Assembly: GCA_965245735.1 (NCBI GenBank)
Contig: CBDFAX010000030.1
Coordinates: 1-21,899 of the forward strand
DNA: 21,899 nucleotides
Origin: Abiotrophia sp965245735
GTDB taxonomy: Bacteria > Bacillota > Bacilli > Lactobacillales > Aerococcaceae
Direction: 5' to 3'
Each line of letters begins with the position of its first letter. Positions within the stretch are counted from its first letter, which is position 1. A program made the translations under genes and the position numbers. Below, piece after piece: positions 1 to 6,817 of the stretch. The notes beneath the pieces were generated by a model. The model made no database searches and was not told where the DNA came from. It was given only the letters and a program-made list of their open reading frames with translations.

Positions 1-1
1 T

Positions 2-90
2 GGAGGATTACCCAAGTCCGGCTGAAGGGAACGGTCTTGAAAACCGTCAGGCGTGTAAAAGCGTGCAAGGGTTCGAATCCCTTATCCTCC
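2..90 (+). tRNA. tRNA-Ser (UGA), copy 1
   Basis: Full cloverleaf with a long variable arm typical of class II tRNAs. The acceptor stem GGAGGAT pairs with ATCCTCC, the anticodon loop is CTTGAAA (anticodon TGA) and the T-loop is TTCGAAT. CCA is not encoded. The base after the acceptor stem is T instead of the usual G of tRNA-Ser. It is the first member of a ten-tRNA array and is repeated at 561-649. Confidence 0.96.
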
Positions 91-100
91 TTAATATCAT

Positions 101-173
101 CGCGGGGTGGAGAAGTTGGCATCTCGTCGGGCTCATAACCCGAAGGTCGCAGGTTCGAGTCCTGCCTCCGCAA
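101..173 (+). tRNA. initiator tRNA-fMet (CAU), copy 1
   Basis: The C1-A72 mismatch at the acceptor end and three G-C pairs next to the CTCATAA anticodon loop mark it as an initiator. CCA is not encoded. It differs from the second copy by one base: T at 167 gives a G-U acceptor pair where the copy at 660-732 has C. Confidence 0.96.
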
Positions 174-177
174 TATT

Positions 178-248
178 GCGGGTGTAGTTTAGTGGTAAAA
201 CCACAGCCTTCCAAGCTGTTGTCGCGAGTTCGATTCTCGTCACCCGCT
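178..248 (+). tRNA. tRNA-Gly (UCC)
   Basis: Acceptor GCGGGTG/CACCCGC, anticodon loop CTTCCAA (TCC), discriminator T as usual for tRNA-Gly, no encoded CCA. The body is nearly identical to the Gly gene at 812-882, differing mainly in the anticodon arm. Confidence 0.95.
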
Positions 249-265
249 TAACTTTATATAATGAA

Positions 266-339
<74 letters not shown>

Positions 340-362
340 TTGCAATAAAATATTAGAATGGT

Positions 363-451
363 GGGGAAGTACTCAAGAGGCTGAAGAGGCGCCCCTGCTA
401 AGGGTGTAGGTCGGGTAAACCGGCGCGAGGGTTCAAATCCCTCCTTCTCCG
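363..451 (+). tRNA. tRNA-Ser (GCU)
   Basis: Class II tRNA with a long variable arm. Acceptor GGGGAAG/CTTCTCC has one G-U pair, anticodon loop is CTGCTAA (GCT), discriminator G as expected for serine, no encoded CCA. Confidence 0.95.
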
Positions 452-476
452 TTCTTTTTATTGCCTTAACTTAGCT

Positions 477-548
477 GGTCCGTTGGTCAAGTGGTTAAGA
501 CACCGCCCTTTCACGGCGGTAACACGGGTTCGAATCCCGTACGGATCA
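477..548 (+). tRNA. tRNA-Glu (UUC)
   Basis: Acceptor GGTCCGT/ACGGATC with one G-U pair, anticodon loop CTTTCAC (TTC), T-loop TTCGAAT, discriminator A, no encoded CCA. Confidence 0.95.
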
Positions 549-560
549 TTATAATATCTC

Positions 561-649
561 GGAGGATTACCCAAGTCCGGCTGAAGGGAACGGTCTTGAA
601 AACCGTCAGGCGTGTAAAAGCGTGCAAGGGTTCGAATCCCTTATCCTCC
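561..649 (+). tRNA. tRNA-Ser (UGA), copy 2
   Basis: Identical to the gene at 2-90 over its full length, including the T discriminator. It is part of a duplicated Ser-fMet block of about 174 bp (2-175 and 561-734). Confidence 0.96.
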
Positions 650-659
650 TTAATATCAT

Positions 660-732
660 CGCGGGGTGGAGAAGTTGGCATCTCGTCGGGCTCATAACCC
701 GAAGGTCGCAGGTTCGAGTCCTGCCCCCGCAA
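660..732 (+). tRNA. initiator tRNA-fMet (CAU), copy 2
   Basis: Same as 101-173 apart from C at 726, which gives a standard G-C acceptor pair. The C1-A72 mismatch and the GGG/CCC anticodon stem identify it as an initiator. Confidence 0.96.
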
Positions 733-734
733 TA

Positions 735-810
735 GGTTCCGTGGTGTAGGGGTTAACATGCCTGCCTGTCACGCAGGAGATCGCGGGTTCAAATCCCGTC
801 GGGACCGCCA
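735..810 (+). tRNA. tRNA-Asp (GUC)
   Basis: Acceptor GGTTCCG/CGGGACC with one T-G pair, anticodon GTC, discriminator G at 807 followed by CCA at 808-810. It is the only gene of the array where CCA follows the discriminator in the DNA. The next tRNA begins two bases later, so chance cannot be excluded; without CCA the gene ends at 807. Confidence 0.94.
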
Positions 811-811
811 T

Positions 812-882
812 GCGGGTGTAGTTTAGTGGTAAAACTACAGCTTCCCATGCTGTCGTCGCGAGTTCGATTCTCGTCACCCGCT
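812..882 (+). tRNA. tRNA-Gly (CCC)
   Basis: Acceptor GCGGGTG/CACCCGC and anticodon loop TTCCCAT (CCC). Outside the anticodon arm it matches the UCC isoacceptor at 178-248, so it probably arose by duplication and anticodon change. It is the last gene before the array terminator. Confidence 0.93.
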
Positions 883-890
883 TGCATACT

Positions 891-917
891 AGAGCAGCTT
901 GAGCTGCTCTTTTTTTA
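891..917 (+). terminator. Rho-independent terminator of the tRNA array
   Basis: Perfect 8-bp stem AGAGCAGC/GCTGCTCT with a TTGA loop, followed by seven T residues. It closes the tRNA operon, which enters the window from the left (perhaps from an rRNA operon, not visible). Confidence 0.93.
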
Positions 918-934
918 TGGTCTTGCCTCCATTC

Positions 935-963
935 TTGCACATGAATGGAAGATTCTATATAAT
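935..963 (+). promoter_or_regulatory. Sigma-A promoter for the ABC exporter operon
   Basis: TTGCAC at 935-940 and a perfect TATAAT at 958-963 with 17-bp spacing. The start site would lie near 970, giving a leader of about 90 nt. The leader contains a small perfect hairpin ACAGC-TAG-GCTGT at 993-1005 with only a weak T-rich stretch after it. Confidence 0.85.
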
Positions 964-1030
964 AAGTATGTACAATAGTTTGTGATCTCCCTACAGCTAG
1001 GCTGTCAGGGGCTTTTCTATTTTAATGAAG

Positions 1031-1050
1031 GGATACTCGGTATCCGATAC
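1031..1050 (+). promoter_or_regulatory. GATAC/GTATC half-site cluster before the exporter start
   Basis: Three alternating half sites lie directly in front of the ribosome binding site: GATAC (1032-1036), GTATC (1040-1044) and GATAC (1046-1050). They form two overlapping palindromes, GATAC-TCG-GTATC and GTATC-C-GATAC. They could be a repressor operator or an RNA hairpin controlling access to AGGAGG at 1052-1057. No cognate regulator is visible nearby. Confidence 0.4.
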
Positions 1051-1062
1051 TAGGAGGTAGTT

Positions 1063-2811
1063 ATGTTTCAGTCTTTGCTTGCTGAGATTAAGGAGTATAA
1101 GAAACCCTCATTCTTAGCATCCTTTTATATGTTTCTGGAAGTCATTTTTGAGATTTCCATTCCCTTTGTCATGGCCCTGCTCTTAGACAAGGGCGTCCAG
1201 ATGGGGGATATGCAGCAGGTGGCCCTTTATGGTGGCCTCATGCTGGTCTGTGCCTTTTTATCCCTTTTCTGTGGTATGCAGTCTGCCCGCTATGGGGCTT
1301 TTGCTTCGGCTGGATTTGCCAAGAACTTGCGTAAGGCCCTCTTCACCAAGGTTCAGTCCTTCTCCTTCGAGAATATTGACCGCTTCTCTTCTGGGGGTCT
1401 GGTCACCCGTATGATGACCGACGTGACCAACGTTCAGAACTCCTACCAAATGATTATCCGGGTTGGCGTGCGGGCACCGCTTAACTTGATTTTTGCCATC
1501 TGGGCGACCTTCCTCATTAATGGCCAAATGGCCATGATTTTTGTCTGGGTAGCTCTATTCTTAGGGAGTGTACTAGCCATCATTCTTAAGATTGTATATC
1601 CGCTCTTCACTGAGGTCTTCAAGGCTTACGATAATCTCAATAGTAGTATCCAAGAGAACATCACCAATATGCGGGTGGTTAAGTCCTATGTTAAGGAAGC
1701 CCAGGAGACTACTAAGTTTCAAACTGCTTCTGGCAGAATTTACCGCATGTTCATGAAGGCTATTAATGTCAGCGTCTTAAGCACGCCAGCTATGATGCTG
1801 TCTATGTATGCTTCCTTCCTTATGATCTCTTGGATGGGGGCCCATCTCATTGTGGTCGGCAACATGACGACGGGGGAATTAACTTCTATGTTCTCCTACA
1901 CCATGACCATTCTCATGTCCCTTATGATGCTCATGATGATCTTCGTCATGCTAGTCCTATCCATCGCCTCCGTTGAACGGATTAATGAAGTGCTCAAGAC
2001 CCAGTCTACCATTGTCTCACCTGAAAATGGCTTGACTCAAGTGACTGACGGTAGTATCGAATTCCAAGAGGTTAGCTTTGCCTATACGGATGAAAATGGC
2101 GACAAGGCCCATGTCTTAGAGGGCATTAACCTCAGCATTAAGTCTGGTGAGGTCATCGGGATTTTAGGGGGAACCGGGTCAGGTAAATCCAGTCTGGTCC
2201 AACTCATTCCGCGCCTCTACGATGTCGAAGCCGGCTCTGTCAAGGTTGGGGGACAGGATGTCCGCGACTACAACCTTGATAGCCTGCGGCGCCAAGTGGC
2301 CATGGTCCTGCAGACCAACGTGCTCTTTTCCGGGACTATTAAGGAAAATATGCGCTGGGGTAAGAAGGATGCCACTGACGCCGAAATCGAGGCAGCCTGC
2401 AAGCTGGCTCAGGCCCATGAATTTATCTCCGAGTTCAAGGATGGCTACGACACCATGATTGAACGGGGCGGGGCTAACGTGTCCGGCGGTCAGCGCCAAC
2501 GGCTCTGTATTGCTCGTGCCTTACTCATGAATCCTAAGATTCTGATTCTGGATGACTCCACCTCAGCTGTGGATACCAAGACCGACAGTCTGATTCGTCA
2601 GGGCTTGGCTTCTAGTCTTAAGGAAACGACCAAGCTCATTATCGGCCAGCGGATTTCGTCCATTCAAGATGCTGACCGCATTGTGGTCTTGAACGACGGT
2701 AAAATCGACGCCATTGGCAACCATGAGCAGTTGCTGGCAAGCAATGCCATCTACCAAGAAGTCTATCAAATGCAAACCCAAGGAAAGGAGGCGGCCTCAG
2801 ATGGAGAATAA
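1063..2811 (+). CDS. Heterodimeric ABC exporter, first half (MdlA/RcrP-like; degenerate ATP site)
   Basis: 582-residue fused membrane and ATPase half-transporter of the multidrug/peptide exporter type. About six membrane helices lie in residues 15-305. The NBD has Walker A GGTGSGKS (369-376), an intact VSGGQ signature (473-477) and Walker B ILILDD, where Asp498 replaces the catalytic Glu. The switch His is Gln529. This is the pattern of the subunit carrying the non-catalytic site in exporters such as LmrCD, BmrCD and EfrAB. The ATG follows AGGAGG with normal spacing. The gene overlaps the partner by 11 bp, so the two are translationally coupled. In S. mutans an exporter pair (rcrPQ) lies near relPRS, and a relP module follows here. 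Substrate unknown: drugs, peptides or lipids are possible. Confidence 0.93.
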   Translation: MFQSLLAEIKEYKKPSFLASFYMFLEVIFEISIPFVMALLLDKGVQMGDMQQVALYGGLMLVCAFLSLFCGMQSARYGAFASAGFAKNLRKALFTKVQSFSFENIDRFSSGGLVTRMMTDVTNVQNSYQMIIRVGVRAPLNLIFAIWATFLINGQMAMIFVWVALFLGSVLAIILKIVYPLFTEVFKAYDNLNSSIQENITNMRVVKSYVKEAQETTKFQTASGRIYRMFMKAINVSVLSTPAMMLSMYASFLMISWMGAHLIVVGNMTTGELTSMFSYTMTILMSLMMLMMIFVMLVLSIASVERINEVLKTQSTIVSPENGLTQVTDGSIEFQEVSFAYTDENGDKAHVLEGINLSIKSGEVIGILGGTGSGKSSLVQLIPRLYDVEAGSVKVGGQDVRDYNLDSLRRQVAMVLQTNVLFSGTIKENMRWGKKDATDAEIEAACKLAQAHEFISEFKDGYDTMIERGGANVSGGQRQRLCIARALLMNPKILILDDSTSAVDTKTDSLIRQGLASSLKETTKLIIGQRISSIQDADRIVVLNDGKIDAIGNHEQLLASNAIYQEVYQMQTQGKEAASDGE

Positions 2812-4672
2812 GAAAAGACGTGGCGATTGGTCTTCCATTGTCCGACTCCTCAAATTCATGTGGCAGGACTACAAGTGGGTCCTCCTAGTCTCTGCTGTCC
2901 TGATTGTTGTGTCGGCCCTAGCGACCGTTAACTTGACCAGCTCTATCCGCTCCTTGGTGGACAATTTTGTCCAACCTATGTTGCAGACCGGCTCTAGTGA
3001 CTTTGGGCCATTGCGCGATTTCTTGGTGGGCCTAGCCCTCTTCTGCTTGGTTGGGCTTCTTGCCAACTACGGCTTCTCCATCATGATGGCCACCATCTCT
3101 CAGGATGCCTTGCGTTCCTTACGTAATCAACTCTTTGAGCGCATGCAGAAGCTGCCAGTTAAGTATTTTGACACCCATCCTCATGGGGATATCATGTCCA
3201 TCTACACCAATGATATCGACGCGCTGCGTCAGGCCATCGAGCAGTCTATTCCTCAACTCTTCTCGTCTGCCATCACCATGATCGGGGTCACGGTCTCCAT
3301 GTTGGTAGTCAGCCCCTTGCTCTTCCTAGTGGTGGCGGTCATGCTGGCCATTATGGTCTGGGTCATCAAGACAGTTTCTAGCAAGTCTGGTCGTTACTTT
3401 GGCGAGCAACAGAAGAATTTAGGGATTGAGAATGGCTTTATCGAAGAAATGATGTCTGGGCAGAAGGTCATCAAGGCCTTTGTCCATGAAACAGCCAGCA
3501 TTGAAGCCTTCAACCAAATTAACGAGCAACTTTTCCAATCTTCCTACCTGGCCAACCGCTTCTCTAACGTCCTTATGCCAATCTTAGGGAACTTGGGTAA
3601 CGTCTCCTTCGTCCTGACTTCCATTGCCGGGGGCTTTATGGCCCTGAATGGCGTAGGCGGCCTGACCATTGGGGGACTTATGTCCTTCCTGCAACTCAAC
3701 CGTTCCTTTATCGGACCGATTGCTCAGGTCTCCCAACAGCTTAACTTTGTCCTCATGGCTTCGGCTGGGGCAGACCGCATCTTCAATTTGCTAGATGAGG
3801 AGCCAGAAGTCAACCAAGGTAAGGTGACCCTGGTTAATGTAGAAGAAGTCGACGGTAAGCTGGTCGTGACTGATCAGAAGACTAACCGCTGGGCTTGGAA
3901 ACATCCGCGCCCACAAGGCCAATATAAGTTGGTGCCTTTGGTAGGGAATGTGGTCTTCAACAATGTAGACTTTTCCTATGATGGCAAGAAGCAGATCCTG
4001 CATGACATCCAGCTCTACGCTGATAAGGGTCAGAAGGTGGCCTTTGTCGGGGCAACCGGGGCAGGTAAGACCACCATTACTAACTTGATCAATCGCTTTT
4101 ACGATATCCAGTCAGGTTCTATTACCTATGACGGCATCGACGTCAAGCTGATTGACAAGGACTCCCTGCGCAAATCTCTGGGCATCGTCTTGCAGGATAC
4201 CCACCTTTTTAGCGGGACCATTGCGGAAAATATCGCCTACGGTCGAGAAGACGCTAGTCGCGAGGAGATTCTGGAGGCGGCCCGTATCGCCAACGTTGAT
4301 TCCTTCGTCAAGCATCTGGATCAGGGCTATGACACTCTGCTGACGGACGACGGGGCCGGCCTCTCCAACGGCCAACGCCAGCTGATTGCCATCGCCCGCG
4401 CCGCTCTGGCTGACGCGCCCGTCCTCATTCTGGATGAGGCGACCTCATCCATCGACTCGCGGACTGAGAAAATGGTGCAAGAAGGACTGGACCGCCTCAT
4501 GGCCGGCCGTACCGTCTTCGTGATCGCCCACCGTCTGTCTACCATCGTCAACTCTGACGTCATCATGGTCATGGACCACGGCCGCATTATCGAACGCGGC
4601 AACCACGCCTCCCTCATGGCCGAGCGAGGCACCTACTACCGCCTCTACACCGGCGGCCTAGAAATCGACTAA
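2801..4672 (+). CDS. Heterodimeric ABC exporter, second half (MdlB/RcrQ-like; catalytic ATP site)
   Basis: 623-residue half-transporter partnering the preceding gene. The ATG at 2801 is chosen because AAAGGAGG lies just upstream, inside the end of the first gene; an upstream in-frame ATG at 2714 lies deep within that gene. The membrane domain covers about 20-320. The NBD has Walker A GATGAGKT (417-424), Walker B ILDE with the catalytic Glu546, and His577 in VIAHRLS. The signature is LSNGQ (521-525) with Asn for Gly. Together with the first subunit this gives one intact and one degenerate ATP site. About 45 residues (340-384) of extra charged and Trp-containing sequence lie between the membrane domain and the NBD. 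A strong terminator follows 12 bp after the stop. Confidence 0.93.
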   Translation: MENKKRRGDWSSIVRLLKFMWQDYKWVLLVSAVLIVVSALATVNLTSSIRSLVDNFVQPMLQTGSSDFGPLRDFLVGLALFCLVGLLANYGFSIMMATISQDALRSLRNQLFERMQKLPVKYFDTHPHGDIMSIYTNDIDALRQAIEQSIPQLFSSAITMIGVTVSMLVVSPLLFLVVAVMLAIMVWVIKTVSSKSGRYFGEQQKNLGIENGFIEEMMSGQKVIKAFVHETASIEAFNQINEQLFQSSYLANRFSNVLMPILGNLGNVSFVLTSIAGGFMALNGVGGLTIGGLMSFLQLNRSFIGPIAQVSQQLNFVLMASAGADRIFNLLDEEPEVNQGKVTLVNVEEVDGKLVVTDQKTNRWAWKHPRPQGQYKLVPLVGNVVFNNVDFSYDGKKQILHDIQLYADKGQKVAFVGATGAGKTTITNLINRFYDIQSGSITYDGIDVKLIDKDSLRKSLGIVLQDTHLFSGTIAENIAYGREDASREEILEAARIANVDSFVKHLDQGYDTLLTDDGAGLSNGQRQLIAIARAALADAPVLILDEATSSIDSRTEKMVQEGLDRLMAGRTVFVIAHRLSTIVNSDVIMVMDHGRIIERGNHASLMAERGTYYRLYTGGLEID

Positions 4673-4683
4673 AGCCAGCAAGT

Positions 4684-4711
4684 AAGCAGGGACCAGAGTC
4701 CCTGCTTTTTT
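4684..4711 (+). terminator. Rho-independent terminator after the exporter operon
   Basis: Stem GCAGGGA/TCCCTGC, extendable by A-T pairs, with loop CCAGAG and six T residues. It sits directly behind the second exporter gene. Confidence 0.93.
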
Positions 4712-4727
4712 GTATGGGGAAATGGGG

Positions 4728-5055
4728 GAGCCAGTGGTCCACTTTAAAGAGTGGACCACTAGCTGGGCCGGAAAGCAAGGAAAAGAGGGCAACACGAGGT
4801 GCAAGCCGGGAGCCAGTGGTCTACTTTTGAGAGTGGGCCACTAGCTAGGTCGGAAACAGGGCAAAAGGGCCCAAACTGGGGTAGAAGCCGAGAGCCAGTG
4901 GACCACTTTTGAGAGTGGACCACTAGCTAGGTCGGAAACAGGGCAAAAGGGCCCAAACCGGGGTGGAAGCCGCGAGCCAGTGGTCGACTTTGAAGAGTGG
5001 ACCACTAGCTAGAACAGAAAGCAAGGAAAAGGCGCCAAACCGGCTGGCAAGTTAG
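4728..5055 (+). repeat. Four tandem 82-bp hairpin repeats (family A)
   Basis: Units start at 4728, 4810, 4892 and 4974, exactly 82 bp apart. Each has a 30-bp core: CC, an arm near AGTGGTCCACT, a 6-bp loop and an arm near AGTGGACCACT. A 52-bp spacer follows. The arms sit at 4733-4743/4750-4760, 4815-4825/4832-4842, 4897-4907/4914-4924 and 4979-4989/4996-5006. Outer AGC/GCT pairs extend the stem past a C-A mismatch. Spacers of units 2 and 3 are almost identical and 1 and 4 more diverged. 82 is not a multiple of 3, so this is not a protein repeat. No open reading frame of note lies here. The same family recurs at 15508-15684. Confidence 0.93.
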
Positions 5056-5073
5056 ATATCTGGGTGTCTGGGT

Positions 5074-5268
5074 GCCAGTCCATAGATAGGCGGAACAATG
5101 GACTGGCAGGGCAAGCTTGCAGGAAAAAGAGATGTATAGGGGTGCTTTTCCTGGTACCAGTCCATGGATAGGTGGAACAATGGACTGTCAGAGCAAGATG
5201 CAGGGCAAATGAGATGTATAGGGGCGATTTACCTGATGCCAGTCCATAGATAGGAAGAACGATGGACT
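5074..5268 (+). repeat. Three tandem 82-bp hairpin repeats (family B)
   Basis: Cores at 5075-5104, 5157-5186 and 5239-5268 are again exactly 82 bp apart. Each 30-bp core is CCAGTCCAT, a 14-bp loop containing GATAGG, then ATGGACT. Units 1 and 2 are similar along all 82 bp, sharing GAGATGTATAGGGG; after the third core the spacer diverges. The 30 + 52 bp layout equals that of family A, and the arms share CCAGT...TCCA, suggesting common descent. Confidence 0.9.
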
Positions 5269-5376
5269 AGCTCAGCTAGGAGTCAAAGTCAGGCAAGCTC
5301 GTCGGCTAATCTAGCCCAAGCTCACTAGCAGAAAATGCTAGCTACTAGCAAGTTCCTCCGGCTAGCCTGAGCAATA
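5267..5376. other. CTAG-rich non-coding stretch
   Basis: About 110 bp without a plausible gene, dense in CTAG words, for example at 5311, 5325, 5338, 5344 and 5371. It contains a short hairpin CTAGCA-GAAAA-TGCTAG (5325-5341). It lies between the 82-bp repeats and the relP promoter and may be decayed repeat material. Confidence 0.5.
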
Positions 5377-5438
5377 TTTATCTTAAGATGTAAAGATTTA
5401 GAAGAAAATGTGTCCTAAACCACAAAAGGCTAGCAAGA

Positions 5439-5447
5439 TGTTATAAT
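5439..5447 (+). promoter_or_regulatory. Extended -10 promoter for the relP operon
   Basis: TG-T-TATAAT at 5439-5447 is a perfect extended -10 element. No good -35 hexamer lies 16-18 bp upstream, which fits an extended -10 promoter. Transcription would start about 25 nt before the relP start codon. Confidence 0.75.
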
Positions 5448-5479
5448 AGGGGCAAGAAGCTTTGCGAGGAGGTGACGGT

Positions 5480-6121
5480 ATGTCACATCAGAAAATTTAT
5501 GGCGACTACGGGGCCTACCTAGCGCCTATTATGCAAGACTTGATTGGAAGACTGGAAGACTATAATAAGGAGAACAAGGCCACCACGGGCTTCAAGCTCT
5601 ATGAGCACCTGATTTACCGGGTCAAGGCCGAGGACTCGATGCGGGACAAGTGCCGCCGCAAAGGCCTGGAACAGACGCCGCAGTCAGCCCTTAAGGTTAT
5701 TCGCGATGCTATTGGCGTCCGAATTGTCACGGGCTTTGTCGAAGATATTTATCACCTAGTTGACCGCCTGCGTCAGGAAGCCGGCTATGAGGTAGTGGAG
5801 GAGAAGGACTACATCAGTCAAGTTAAGCCCAATGGCTACCGCTCCTACCATGTCATTTTAGAGGTGGAGACCGACTATCCAGATTGTCAGGGGAAGACGC
5901 CGGGTCGTTATTATATCGAGGTTCAGCTCAGAACCATCGCCATGGATTCCTGGGCCAGCCTAGAGCATCAGATGAAGTACAAGCATGATATTGCCAATCC
6001 GGAGCGCATTAGTCGCGAGCTCAAACGATGCGCCGACGAGCTGGCCTCCTGTGATTTGACCATGCAGACCATTCGACACTTAATCCAAGGGGGTGAGGTC
6101 CATGCGGATCCTGCTAGCTGA
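5480..6121 (+). CDS. relP: Small alarmone synthetase, RelP/YwaC type
   Basis: 213-residue single-domain (p)ppGpp synthetase that transfers pyrophosphate from ATP to GDP or GTP. Visible motifs: YRVK (46-49), DAIGVR (76-81), the G-loop KPNGYRSYH (116-124) with Tyr120, and EVQLRTIAMDSWASLEH (147-163) with catalytic Glu147. The last block matches the RelP/YwaC branch better than RelQ, and there is no hydrolase or regulatory domain. ATG 5480 is chosen because AGGAGGTG ends five bases before it; an in-frame TTG at 5462 lies upstream of that site. It overlaps the response regulator by 20 bp, so synthesis of alarmone and sensor system is probably coupled, as in relPRS of S. mutans. Confidence 0.92.
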   Translation: MSHQKIYGDYGAYLAPIMQDLIGRLEDYNKENKATTGFKLYEHLIYRVKAEDSMRDKCRRKGLEQTPQSALKVIRDAIGVRIVTGFVEDIYHLVDRLRQEAGYEVVEEKDYISQVKPNGYRSYHVILEVETDYPDCQGKTPGRYYIEVQLRTIAMDSWASLEHQMKYKHDIANPERISRELKRCADELASCDLTMQTIRHLIQGGEVHADPAS

Positions 6122-6815
6122 AGATGAACAACAATTGGCCCGGGTCGTGATGACGGCCTTAGCCCATGAAGGTTATCAGGTAGACTGGGCCAAGGACGGC
6201 CACCAAGCGGTCCAACTGGCCCAGCAGACGGTCTATGACCTCATGATTCTGGACATTATGATGCCAGTCAAGGACGGCATTGAGGCCCTCAAGGAAATTC
6301 GAGCCAGTGGCCACACCAATCACGTCATCATGCTGACGGCCATGGCCGAAGTCGACGACCGGGTGACCGGCCTGGATGCCGGAGCCGACGACTACCTGAC
6401 CAAACCCTTTTCACTCAAAGAACTCCTGGCCCGCCTGCGGTCTATGTCCCGCCGGGTGGACCACTATGAGGCGCCACAACTGGCCCTAGGCAACACCCAA
6501 CTCAAGCTAGAAGAAATGGAAGTGTCGGCCAACAACGCTATTCGCCTGGCCGGTAAGGAAGCCAAGCTCTTGGCCCTACTCATGAAGAATCCCGGCAAGG
6601 CCCTGTCCCAAACCTATATCTACGACCATGTCTGGGCCGACGAAGCGGGCCCGGCCGACTATGAACTAGTCAATGTCTATCTGGCCTACTTGGTCCAGAA
6701 GCTACTCAGCATCCGCTCCAACCTCCAAATTGTGGGCCAACCAAGCGGCCCCTACCAGTTGCTAGTGGAAGCCGCGCCAACCGAGCCTAGCCAAAGCCTG
6801 GAAGGGGGCGACTAG
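6102..6815 (+). CDS. OmpR-family response regulator (RelR-like by context)
   Basis: 237 residues: an N-terminal receiver domain and a C-terminal winged-helix DNA-binding domain. The receiver has the acidic pair E7-D8, phospho-acceptor Asp51 in LMILDIMMP, Thr79 and Lys101 in YLTKPFS. The ATG at 6102 follows GGGGGTGAGG; an in-frame GTG at 6093 is less likely. It starts inside the end of relP and ends 2 bp before the kinase, so all three genes form one tightly packed operon. Targets cannot be read from the sequence. In S. mutans the equivalent system is RelRS. Confidence 0.92.
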   Translation: MRILLAEDEQQLARVVMTALAHEGYQVDWAKDGHQAVQLAQQTVYDLMILDIMMPVKDGIEALKEIRASGHTNHVIMLTAMAEVDDRVTGLDAGADDYLTKPFSLKELLARLRSMSRRVDHYEAPQLALGNTQLKLEEMEVSANNAIRLAGKEAKLLALLMKNPGKALSQTYIYDHVWADEAGPADYELVNVYLAYLVQKLLSIRSNLQIVGQPSGPYQLLVEAAPTEPSQSLEGGD

Positions 6816-6817
6816 CC

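Noticed and set aside
993..1020. Attenuator in the exporter leader
   Set aside because: The hairpin is only 5 bp and the following T-rich stretch is interrupted, so termination is not supported.
2179..2811. Minus- and plus-strand frames of 70-110 codons within the exporter genes
   Set aside because: They are shadows of a clearly conserved ABC ATPase in another frame and have no start signals.
4728..5268. CRISPR array (palindromic repeats with spacers of constant length)
   Set aside because: The spacers resemble one another, units 2 and 3 almost fully, the palindromic cores vary, and no cas gene is nearby. A tandem 82-bp repeat explains it better.
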